Positions 13,001 through 23,778 of a stretch of DNA of 64,000 bases are shown piece by piece. The stretch's first letter is position 1, and every line of letters starts with the position of its first letter. The notes below the pieces were generated by a model. That model was given only the letters and a program-made list of their open reading frames with translations. It searched no databases and had not been told where the DNA came from. The stretch is from NCBI GenBank assembly GCA_037176845.1, contig JAYKXP010000163.1, forward strand, positions 30,945 through 94,944, in the 5' to 3' direction. The position numbers were made by a program, and so were the translations under genes. Source of the stretch: Paramarasmius palmivorus (lineage: Eukaryota; Basidiomycota; Agaricomycetes; Agaricales; Marasmiaceae).

Positions 13001-13659
13001 TTGATGGACCATTCTATCGTGAAATCATCTCCCCGAACGTCGACAGCTTTACAGGAGTGCAGAGTGCATTCGAAGACGCATTTGGCTTGGAGCACCGAAA
13101 AAACTCGCATACTTCTCCACTCTTCGCTCCAGAACTCCGCGTATTGTTAGATCTCTTGAAAGATTGTCAGGTACATCTGTTTTGTGCAGGACGTTCTTAT
13201 GGGCATGTTGTCAAGGATTACCTTAGCGTCGGATACAAGAACTTAGACTCGGGAGGCAAAATCAAGACTTTTGTCAAGAAAACCACAGCTAGGGCAAGGT
13301 TTATTGCGGCTATCGAGGCAGAAAAGAAACGGATACAGGCACAGGAAGCTGATCATGATGCTACAATGACTGATGATGCTGAACAAGGTCGTCAAGCTCT
13401 ACCGCCACCCACTGACAACTCAGACTCAATGTCTCAACACGACTCTGAATCTGAATCTGGACCTGGATCTGACTCATCTGAAGAATCAAGCGACGATGAA
13501 GGCAGCAGTACGGACACAGGTAGTGAGCTTTCAGCGGCAGGCCAGAATCCTGATGAGCTGGGAAGAGAAGAGAGCGAGTCAGAAGAGGAGGAACTAGAGG
13601 ACATGGATGGTGTTCATACCGATGAAGGAGACTGGTCAGGTTCTGAGGGAGATAGTTAG
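10099..13659 (+). CDS. DUF6589 domain protein
   Basis: Four exons, 10099-11184, 11236-12287, 12343-12730 and 12781-13659, join in frame through introns of 50-55 nt to give 1134 residues. The N-terminal 130 residues are Pro/Ser-rich and low complexity. Residues about 360-1000 match the fungal DUF6589 layout: an NPLIVGRNKLANGYLS segment, QVMDNIQEYC (about 447), WLGGDGATFAVILRLQKYL (about 610), EAWHIKDTALKAI (about 646), FLAQVLDCWR at the exon 2/3 junction, and LMQEHSNRKLEF before the end. The last 110 residues are Asp/Glu/Ser-rich. DUF6589 has no proven function that I know. The spaced acidic residues (MDN, GDG) and WH/E segment resemble an RNase H-fold DDE nuclease, which is inference only. 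The stop lies 18 bp from the stop of the convergent RecQ-like gene. Confidence 0.85.
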
Positions 13660-13677
13660 CTATTAGGAGAGCAATAT

Positions 13678-15823
13678 TCAAATGAAAACGTACCGTGGTC
13701 TACGATTGACTGTTCGCTTGGGTCCGTACTCCGCAACGGCATCTTTCATGCTCTGTTGAGGTGCTCGTTGCCTTCTTGGCTTCGTCACTTGCTTTGGTAC
13801 GGTTTCATGATTTACATGCCGTGGCATCAATGGTGTACGTGGCCGCTCCAAAGGGGATGGACTTGAAGGCAGCTCTGGAACCATGGGTATGTCGTTGTCG
13901 GGAGTAGGAGTTCTTCTAGCCCTTTTCTTCAAAGCCTTCTCCTCATCTCTCATCTGTTTCTCCTCCTCCCGACGCTCGTATACGATAATTTGATAGGATA
14001 GGATGTTGCGTAAGAGCAAGTCAACGAACGGCTCAGTGTACCGCCAAGAGTAATGAGTCTTGAGAATGGAAACGAGGTCATCCAGGGTCTTGATTACGAG
14101 GAACTTGTCGAGGATCAAGGTCATAAGGGATTCCGGAAAAAACACCTCTTTGGGGAAATAGGAAAGGGTGATATTGTTGCTCGAGTCGAGTGACATGCGC
14201 CAAACCCGTGTTTGAATATCTTCAAGGAAATGATGCATTGAACGCCGTTCGGACACACCAAGATTTGTTTTTGACTTCCTTGGCTTGGGCAGCGCTTTGA
14301 TGGGTTCAGGTACCGGGAGCCAATCAAGTTCAGTATCAGAATGCGAAATCATAGGACGAGGCGGTGCGAGAAACTGATATGTCTGTTGGTGTCGCTCTGC
14401 GCAGAGTTTGCAGTATACTGCACGCTTCGCCTCATGGCAGTCGAGAGCAGTGATATCGGTAGGTGGGTTGTGATAATAGACGTTGATCATGCGAGTATAG
14501 CACGTCTTTTCGGTAAGGATCTTCATCTTTCCGTCGTCCATGGCTTGCGAGCATTCCTCTGAGCCTTTCCTGGTGTTCTTGGTCTTCTTCTTTGATTTTG
14601 TCGCAGTAAACGTCACTGATCCAGTGGCCGATTGCACTAGAAAGAGTAAGAATAAGCTCCAACTCACTGTAGCAATCACGATTCACGCACCTTTCAGCAT
14701 GTCCTCAGCAGTCTTAATGACCTTGGGCGACACGATTGCTACACCTCTGACAATCAATTCTCCTGGCCTACATCGTCCTTTTTGCTGCCAAAACGTGTCC
14801 AGGTCTGGCATTCCTACGCTGATGCTATCAAGGAGGCGACGGCAGTTGATACCGTTCGCGAATCCAATGGTTGCTATAACAACCTGAAGAGCGTCGTCCG
14901 AGTCAATGAGCGCAATAGTCTCGCGGTTGTAGCTGTCCATCAGAATGCTGTTGAACATACGCATGCGGCGGAGCTTGTTGACATTCTCCGGAATAAGTCC
15001 CCACAAGAACTCGTAGATGTCGTACCCTTCAGCGATGTTTTCGACGTGAATAATGGTCTTTCGTTTGCTGGTGAGATATGGCATGAGCTGTGCATACTTG
15101 CTGACACCCGGCCGTCGCTTGAAAGGCTCTATAACAATGTGCATGTTCTGCCGCTCGTTGGATCGTCGTACCAAATGGAAGTGATCGCCGGTGAGGCCAA
15201 GAGAGTTGCATATGGCAGCAGTGTCTTTTCCTGGAGCACAGGTAGCTGAGAGTGCGATTACTGGAACGGTGTCCGGGAGATGGCCTCGAGCAAAAGAACC
15301 AATCGAGCGGAATGCCGGACGGAAGCGGGTACCCCATATCTTGTTCAGATGAGCTTCTTCGTTGCAAAAGTAAATGAGGTTCTTTGAGAACGTCTCATGC
15401 TTAATGATTTTCGACCACTCTTCATCCTGTAGGTGTTCTGGATCCACACAAATGACTTGCCATGTCTTGCATTCGCAAATCTTCTGGACAAAGTCGACGT
15501 GTTCAGTTCTGAGCTTTGTGATGACTTCGTGACAATAGGAAAGGCCCGAAATCCCGAAACGTTCGAGTTCTAGAATCTATAAGAGACTTGGGTGCAAGTA
15601 AATCATGAAATTGAGGTGTTACGCACTATGCTATCCGCCAAACCCTTTGTCGGAGTCACCACAATGCCCACAGCATCTTTCCGGCATGCAAGCCCCTCAT
15701 ACAGCTCCGGATTCTTCGAGACCTCGTTGTGAACGGCAATGGGAACACAAAAGAAAGCCGATTTTCCTTCTCCGGTCGCTACCTCAGCGTCAACATTACT
15801 CGTCGATCCACAATCTCAGTGCG
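13678..15823 (-). CDS. RecQ-like DExH helicase
   Basis: Three exons are clear: about 15823-15627, 15576-14691 and 14636-13678. Helicase motifs appear in order. Motif I is ATGEGKSAFF (near 15760), then VVTPTKGLADS (Ia), EEAH for the DEAH box (near 15360), ALSATCAPG (III), KTIIHVENIAEGYD (IV), VVIATIGFANGIN (V) and QQKGRCRPGE (VI). The spacing is that of the small RecQ-type helicases common in agaricomycetes. A Cys segment (CHEAKRAVYCKLC) and a Lys/Arg/Pro-rich tail with a long charged helix follow. The family unwinds DNA with ATP. The 5' end is unresolved: I could not find the N-terminal Q motif upstream of Walker A, and an in-frame stop precedes the open stretch. The gene is therefore either missing a first exon or N-terminally truncated. 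The tail-to-tail pairing with the DUF6589 gene suggests a shared mobile unit. Confidence 0.8.
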
Positions 15824-17014
15824 ACGAAACTTCAAACGCGTTCCAACTTCCGAGTCATCCGCCGTTCTAGGGTCCTATTTCGCATCTCGATATAGAGTGA
15901 TTCTAATCTCTCTGCAGCCTGCATCTACTGGTATCAACAGAGTCTGGGCAGACTTGTAAGTAATAAGACTTTGTGCGACACCGGGAAAAAAACTACCTCA
16001 GGCTGTTGTCTAGGATGTGTCGCTCTCCATGGTCCTAACTATACCCATGGCCTCCAACGAGGGCTATTTCTTCGAACGTATCGCATGTTCAGTCGGTATA
16101 ATGCTCGCCGAAGGTCCGAACAGCAGTCGTATGGATGGTCTTGGCTTCCTGTATCTTTCCCTTCTTCTCGTATTCTTCTTACTTGGTGTTTGTATAGAGT
16201 ACCTGGAAAAGGTATTGTTAGCTCTTGCGTAGAGGAAGAATCGGTCCTTGGACCTTCTTCAAAAGAGCCTGACCTCCGGGTTAGTTATCTCTTTTTCCAG
16301 GACCTTTGAAACCCGGACATTCCTCTTCACATTTCTCAACAACCGCCTCTCCGAGCCGCAACCTTCCGGATCCAGACACGCAACATATGGGTGAAAAAAC
16401 AAAAGGATTCAAGCACTGACAAGCCCTAGCGTGTATGAATTGCCTGGAAACCGCGTTTGTTGTCAGGACAGTGAAATCAAGCACAAAAGCTGCGATAAAG
16501 CATGCCGACTCTTGTCCTATTATCTTGTCCTTTCGTTCGTCTAACCGCTTCTTCGACTTCGAGCGAGATACGCCTTAGGAAAAAGGCTAGAGAAATAAAG
16601 ACATTCAACAGTCTGCCAAGGAAGGATCCACGAAGAAAGAAATGCACAACGGGATACCGATGACCATTTCGACTGCCACTGAGTAGGGAAGAGGAAGAGA
16701 AAAAAGGGACAAAGGTTTGGTGATCCTGATGGTCGCGGTGCAAGACGCTGCCAGCATCGTTTCCCACGACGCAACGCTTCCTGTCACCAACCATCAGCTC
16801 CGGGTCATCTACTCGGCTATTTCATTATAGCTAGCTTCTCTTTGACCATGATTCTCAAGGCCTTCTTCGACTAGAAACTCAATTCATTGCAAATTGACGT
16901 ATCCCTTCAAACTGAAAACGTTTCAGATGAAGGCTTGTTTGGGTTACGGTTTCAGGAACACTATAGAGAATAGGTACCGCGAGCCACGAGCACGGAAGTG
17001 TGTGGAAACAAATT
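15824..17014. other. Possible missing RecQ 5' exons, otherwise nothing recognised
   Basis: The first exons of the RecQ-like gene could lie in 15824-16050 on the minus strand, but stops interrupt every frame. The rest has short frames without family resemblance. Confidence 0.35.
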
Positions 17015-17175
17015 ACAATTCCTGACAGATTTTGATCTTATATTACTACAGTCAATTCATTCCAACGTCTGTTACGATCGGCACTGGAGAGATATCAAGG
17101 TGTGCCAAAACAATTCCTGAGGGATTTTGATCTCATGTTATTACAGTCAATTCATTCCAACGTCTGTCACGATGA
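17015..17175. repeat. Two-copy tandem repeat, period 95 bp
   Basis: The sequence starting ACAATTCCTGA at 17015 recurs at 17110. Both copies share TTTTGATCT and the exact stretch TACAGTCAATTCATTCCAAC followed by GTCTGT. The second copy ends near 17175. No gene overlaps it. Confidence 0.75.
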
Positions 17176-19078
17176 CTATCAGTTCAAGCGTAAAACACCT
17201 ACACCCATATTATCGGGACTCCCGTCTCCTACATCAAGTTAAAACACCTCTTCTAGTCCCGCAAACAGGAAGCCAGTGGGCACTATCGTCAGAGGTGTTA
17301 TTCTCTGGATTCTACCTGCTCCGCCTTCGAAAGCAGAAACAAATAACACAACTCACGAATACTCAGGGCCTTGATAGAAGTTTAATAGACGTACTGAAAT
17401 TACTCAGTTCACGGAGCAGCATTCAAGTAACACTGTAAACGCATCACTTCCAACTCCCGGGCGAAATTGATTCCGGAGCTAACCAGTCCTTTGCACACAG
17501 GTGCAGGAGTAGTGTTTCCCCCTAAGAGTGTTATCTAGGCCACCTTTCAAATGCCAATGTTCAAGGTTGCTTTGGAGTCGAGAGACCCTTTCTGATGTCA
17601 GGGTGTTGTATCCATGCAGGAGAGATCTTGAGCACTTAATACCTGATCTTGATTGGGAAGTGGGTGAACCTGAAGAGGCTCAGCTAGCTGCGACAGACAC
17701 AAGGACCCACAGCATTAGGCGATGCAAGAATTCTTGTAGAACACTCAGAAATGAGGTTGAATTCCTGTTCCATATACCTACTTTCCACTACAATTCCACC
17801 ATGCTTTCCCGCCTACCATACACTGCTATACATGCATGGCTATCCTGTTAGTGCCACTATCCGTATTCCTCTTTCACCGTGACAGTATCGCCAGTCGCGT
17901 CTGCGCAGGAAAGGCACATACACACACACATCTATACGAAGATCAAGATGTATCGATGTCAACGCTAGCCTCTATCTTCCTGGGGATGTACCTTGAAGTG
18001 CATTGTCATGCTCAGGACTTTGCGAAAAATCATAGTAGGGTTCACATCCTTGAGGTTGCCGATGGACTTCCGTAACCTAGCTCTCCAAATGTACCACCGA
18101 TTATGTGGCGTGGCTGCTTTACCAAACCCAGATATCGGTCAACTTCTGAGTGTTCGTGTCAATCAAGAGCGCGACACAACCGACGCATTGTTCGTTGGTG
18201 AAGATTTCCTTATATTGCTCAGGCTATATCTGACATCATGAGCGTAGTAGAGTACTTTAAGTAGACAAGGGTTTCTCGGGTATCTTCGAACGTGACCCAT
18301 GTCAGCAATTGATACAAAGCCCACGCGACCGCAAAAAGAAACCACCTATGAGAGCAGCATCGACGTGAGCAAATGTTCAGCGCGTTAGATGTGACTTTGG
18401 ATTACCTGACACCTAACATCTGAGGCTGCGACGAGCTCTGAAGGAGATCATCTACACGAAAAGAGAGGTAAGCACTCAAGCAGTATCATAATAAGAAATT
18501 CATAGCTTACCAGCTTGGTGTTATTGGTGTAGTTACATCTGGAACTCGTCCAAACACTATATGGTCCTATATAGTGGAAATAGTCGTATAGACCAGATAG
18601 CTCACCTGGGCTCTATATATTCGCCCCCTAACTATCAGAGGGAGTGGTGCAACTATCTGCGACTATCGCAGACTATATAGTACGTCGTGGAACCGAATCA
18701 AGCCGGTGGTACGGCATCGATTTCCTCATTTTGCCCTGCTCCGAGCGCCTTGATTGGCCAACAGCTTTTCGCGTCCGCACGCCATGAAATCGTCCATCCC
18801 CTCGATTGCTAGCATTCCCCCAGGCCTTAGTATCATTCAACGTATCTGATAATTGTATGGAAGTTGTATGATCATTCGTTCAGATTGTCTACTAAAGGTT
18901 ATTACAGTATTCAACTTCGATCTACTTGATATATATGCTACGACACTATCCGACAACAGGCGGCGCCTTGGGAGTGGACCTTAAGTGGACGAGGGAAAAA
19001 GGAGTGCATGTGTGACTCGTACGTCGGGCAGCTTTTATACATACAATAAACTAACAAGGGTACTTAGAAAGGGCCGTA
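17176..19078. other. No supported gene; small hairpin at 18555-18576
   Basis: Frames are short and unconnected. At 18555-18576, CACTATAT and ATATAGTG pair around a 6-nt loop, in a region rich in CTATATAG-like words up to about 18690. I see no other feature. Confidence 0.4.
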
Positions 19079-19671
19079 CTATTTGAGAAATATCAGGTTC
19101 CAGATGTAGCCCAGTACCCAGGAACACGAATTGATCATGTTCAAATTCTTGGTCGATCCGACCGCCGCTAACGCTGCTTCAAGATGAGCACACCTAGCGT
19201 AGATAAAACGCCACAACGTACGTTGAACAATCGTGAAACCGGTCAAAGAATGCCGGATACCGAAGAGTAATTCCCATATGAGTCTGGATAGCACCGTGAA
19301 CACAAGCTATACAAAGGATAGATTTTGAACGTACCTTAACCCCAACAAGATGTCGCTTGACGCAATCCGACACGATCCGACGCCATCTGAAAAATCAGTT
19401 AAAATCTGACGTCTGCCGATACTCACTTGATGTTCTGTAAGAACTTACATCTGCGAATAAAAAATTCTTGTGGCCCTGTTTCCTTGCGCAGCTTCAGGGT
19501 CAAACGACCTTCGAGTAAAACTTTCTCCCACGTCCCCATTCTTTCCGTTCCTACCACCACCATCTCCTCTATCCACCGATTTCCTGCTTGAACTGCCTCT
19601 ATCCATGCCAACGACATACGGTACTCTTTCGAGAGTGAGGAACATCGGCTCGTGTACGTTTTGGCATCCAT
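19079..19671 (-). CDS. Hypothetical protein fragments (doubtful)
   Basis: A frame from ATG 19671 gives about 75 residues with plausible composition (MDAKTYTSRCSSLSKEYRMS onward). It reaches a GTAAGT donor near 19450. A second hydrophobic frame lies at 19303-19079. The two cannot be joined in frame with the obvious splice sites, so this is either a decayed gene or chance. No family is recognised. Confidence 0.2.
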
Positions 19672-21981
19672 ATTCTTTTATTGAATACTAACAGCGCGAC
19701 GAGTAGGCTACCTTGGATATCAGAACGTTGGGTTCGACTTACGGTGAGTCTAGAGTTCCTTTCAATAACATTTATCACCCTAAACAACAACACATACGAA
19801 TGACAGCGATACTGTTGCATGAGAAGACCATTGCTGGGAGAAGGAGATGTAACAGTAGAAGAGTAGGGAACAGGGAATCCGGTGTCTAGGCAATTCTAGG
19901 ATGGTAGGCATAGGGTTGGGGCGTGGTGGTAATCCAGCGATGGCATATACGTGGCTGAACTCGATATCGTAACGGCTAGCCGCGTAGAGTTTGTATAGTA
20001 ATTAGAGTACGTTCCATTGAATACTAATAATTTCCTTTACCTAATAAAACCCAAAGGAACCGAGCCTAAACCAAGAAAAACCCATAACCAGTCCAGTGTC
20101 AGAAATAATCAGGTAGCGTCCCAATAACGTCTGATTACGTCCGTGAAAACCGACTATAGGGAGACGCTATTCAGTACACCATCCTACGGTTATTTCGACA
20201 AATGGGAAGGGCATCAAATGACGTCGGATAGCATCAGATAAAACCCCACTGGGCCTTAACGCGCGCACATTGACAAGACCGAGGCTTAAACCACTAATTA
20301 GGATCTGTGTACCGAGAACGAGGTTATATTAGCGAGTTCGATAGGAAGGCAGTATAACATGCTTCAGACATAGTAAGCCATGACTAAGAACCAGGAAGGT
20401 GGCCACAGAGAAGGCTTTGGGTCTTAGAAACGTTGTTAGTACTCCAGAGTTTACAGGTAGTACCCAATGCCGACCTTTGGAACCTTCCCCAAGGCTCGAA
20501 GATGTCGGAGAACGTTGGAAGGTATGCTAATGAGCATACTATTACGAGGATCGTTCCCTCGGAAAGGACTGCCAACTAGGAGCTTGCGGAGTATCGCCGG
20601 TGGTGTTTAAAGCTGGGATACAAGACCTAGCACAGATATTCGTTAGCATGAACCATAACCAAATCGATTGAGCAAAAACAGAATGTACCAGACATACGAC
20701 GATTGGTCTGTCATGTCAGGAACTGTCACGGTGGCGTCGCATTTCGAGTAAGATACGCTGCCGAGAATAACTTATGCTAGATGCACCTGGTTTTGCATAG
20801 TTCAGCGCTCGTCTTTCAACCACATTCATCATGCGTCAAACTATGTACTAGCAACGATAAGGTAAGTATAGCGAACCGATGAACGAAAGAGGTACCACTT
20901 GCCTCCAACCTCAGGCGTACAGTGGCCATCAACACACGGCGTTGAACGAGTAGCTATTATCGTGATACCATAATCCTTGACTGAAGAAGATTGTATTAGT
21001 AAGTGAACAAGCAAGCAATACGGAAACATACAGCAGTACTGTTGTGGATTGGGTGTTGAATATATTGCTTCTACCTACAGGATACCAACTGGCTTTTATA
21101 CCTACAATAAAGTATCTAGAATGTTCTAAGTATCAGTAAGCTTTTGGAGTATCTTAGTAAGTAATTGGTAAGAATTGGAGGCGGAACGATGAGGAGAAGA
21201 AAATAGAAAGCGTCAGAATATTCTACTACTTTCACCTTGCACTCCCTAACTATGACAAGTACACTCACATAACAAGAGCATCGGCTATTGAGAGTCCATA
21301 CATGTTGCATGCCGAGGGTGATCTGTATGCATGATATGTCCTCGCTGTTCCTCTGCTCATTTCCCCCTTTCATCACTGATAACCTGCTTATTTACTGCTG
21401 GATTAGAGTCTGGTTAGTACCTATAGCACAAGAGTAGGAAAGAAAAACAAAATGCTAGGTATGCTGTCCGACCCTTGATGGAAATGTGTGTCTGATCAGA
21501 CTGATTCGGAATCCAAAGCTCTGAGCACCAGCCAATCCTGAGAGCCTGTCTGACAGACGGATGCATAGAATACCAACTTGAAGGGCTTCTTTTCAGAGCC
21601 CTACGTTCACTGTTGATATATATGTCCTACATCTCCGCGACTTGTATGGTCAAAGTGCAGAGAAGTTCAAGAAACAGCTGAACATCAGCATGTGTGCATC
21701 GTGATCTCTTAAAAGCAGGGACAATGCTTTATGGGAGTAAGTATGGGCTATCCGAAGGAAGAGAAGATGGAATGACTCGAGGCACGCGAGTACTGTAAGT
21801 CTCAACACACGCAAAAACACTGAGCGGATGGGAGAGAAGGGGTCTATAGTCAAGCACAAGGTGCAGCAAGTCATTCAAGGACTATGTCAAGACAACATTC
21901 ACATATCAAACTCATACAAAATTTTCAAAAAAGGATGCGCCTCATGTAAGGGTTTAAACTAGGTTTGAACCTGCACAGGTA
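19672..21981. other. No supported gene
   Basis: The region is AT-richer and lacks connected frames. A CTTTTATAC(A/C)TACAATAAA word at about 21091 repeats one at about 19034. No other structure was found. Confidence 0.4.
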
Positions 21982-22465
21982 TTAGTAAGCATATGTTATT
22001 CTCGAGTTCAGCAAGAAAGAGCATGCCTCGTTGAGTTGCCCCTGCAACTCTGCCTTCCACTCTTCATACATGGCCTGTGGCGAGGACCATAGGTAGATGT
22101 GGTGCCTGTTGGTTGACCGGTTGTTCGTGGGGTTTGTCGTAGTTATCGGCAAGCCTGCTGCGTCCCAAACTTCCACAGTGAAGTGGAATCCATCACCACT
22201 GTCATGACCAGGCCCTCTTAGGGAGTAAGTCAGCTTAGATGGTGCCATGTTACGGAGCAGGTACTTACCTGACAAGGATGCTGTCGGCACCCCTGGCATC
22301 CAATCCTTTTTCGCGAAAATATTGGAAGAATTTTTTTTCGACAAATTTTTTGAAATCGGGGTCATAACTGGAGTAATCATTGGTGCTGAGCCAGGAAATC
22401 GTAGTTATAAACCTCGAGCCGAGGGGTTTGAGGTAAGAAAAAGCTCGCGCTGGGCTTGTGAACAT
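21982..22465 (-). CDS. Hypothetical small protein
   Basis: The gene starts at ATG 22465. Exons 22465-22269 and 22216-21982 join in frame across a 52-nt GTAAGT-AG intron, giving about 143 residues. The protein has an aromatic/basic stretch DPDFKKFVEKKFFQYFREKG, then RGADSILVRGPGHDSGDGFH and a tail with two Trp residues in an amphipathic helix. There is no signal peptide or membrane segment. I do not recognise the family. The clean splice signals and sensible composition support a real gene, though an upstream exon is possible. Confidence 0.5.
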
Positions 22466-23778
22466 GGTCGTATGTAGTCAATGCCCAGTTAGATGCCCTG
22501 CATATTATACTTGGCATGGAACATACTTAGAAACGTTTAAGATAGGAGACCTAGGAAGAACACATTACATCTAAATTTGTCCCTTCCATATCTTTCTTTG
22601 CGCAGTCTTGCTCTAGTTCTTTCGCACAGCGCTTGTCTAGGTGCGACCTGTGACTCTCATTTACATTCCTCAGATAGAGCAGTTACATCATCCTCCGTAT
22701 CTTCTGACTTGCATCTTTCTGTTTTGAGTCGTGTTCTTCCCGCCTTACTATCTCCATCTGTTCCTAGCTGCCCTTCCAAATGATACCACCATAGCACTGG
22801 CTGGCCCAGGAAACACAGCACGTGTAATATTTGTAGAAAGGCTTTCAGATGTAACACCCTTGCGCCTTTGTTATCAACAAACAAGAATTCTGAATGCTGA
22901 CAATTCTAATTTCTAAAGGATGGGGATGAGCCATGGCATCATTGGCCCACCGCAGCACCCGAATCAAGGAAGCACCATGCCTGCACGACGTGAAATTATT
23001 TTTTTTTTGTTTTACTTTTACACCTCATACGGAACACCTGCCAGGAAGCTCGCTTCTATCGGTTGTCACCGAGGTTTTTGCCTCAGTGGCACTCGTAGTC
23101 GCACCCGACCGGCCCAAGACCGGCCCGCTTTCACACCTTTTTCACGCATTTATGCGCTCTTTAGACCAAAAGATGGCCGAAACATCGCCTAAATCGACAA
23201 AAAGTGTTGAAAAGCTGCCCGGGCAAATTACCTTGCGACTCTTGAGCAAGGTGTCGCCGTTGAACAATTTTTTTCTCACGACCCCGGTACCGGCACCTTC
23301 CACAGACTGAATGTTTGCGGCGAGTGGAGTCACTCCGTAAATGGAAAATATACCGCTCAAAGGAATGACGGAGAGAAACAAGATATTTCAACCAATAACT
23401 CAGTTTGCTGGTGATATTCCGTTTTTCAACTGAGTATCGCACCTCTTCTCAGCTATTGACTGATACATATACGCCATATCCGCACCCAATTCCTCCGAGC
23501 GGAATATTTTCCATTTACGGTGTGAGTAGCAGGTACAAATTTTGGGAGTCGCAAGGTATAGCGGCTAGGGCCGCGCTTCTGGTTCTGATGAAAGGAAGGC
23601 CATTTCACTTCCCTGCTTCTAGTCTCGTAATACCATCCGTGCAACCACCCTAAAAGGGAGCCCGGTTTGCAGTACGAGACTACTCTGCTTCTCTGAGTGA
23701 CAGTCACTTGGAGCCCCGTGACCAAGCGCGGGAAGAGGTCGCCGTTACTTCGGGTTCCTTACTACGTGTCGCCAACCC
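22466..23778. other. Upstream region of the kinase gene, no gene seen
   Basis: It holds T-rich tracts (about 22998-23010) and the inverted repeat listed separately. Short frames show no family resemblance. Confidence 0.4.
23331..23524. repeat. Inverted repeat, 28-bp arms
   Basis: Bases 23331-23358 (CACTCCGTAAATGGAAAATA then TACCGCTC) are inverted at 23497-23524 with 26 of 28 matches. Similarity continues into AGGAAT, so the arms are about 36 bp. The loop is about 138 bp. It may be a small non-autonomous element or foldback. No target duplication was clear. Confidence 0.6.

Noticed and set aside
22850..23300. Second LTR suggested by TGTAACACCC at 22850
   Set aside because: No matching ...TTACA end with a target duplication was found within a plausible distance.
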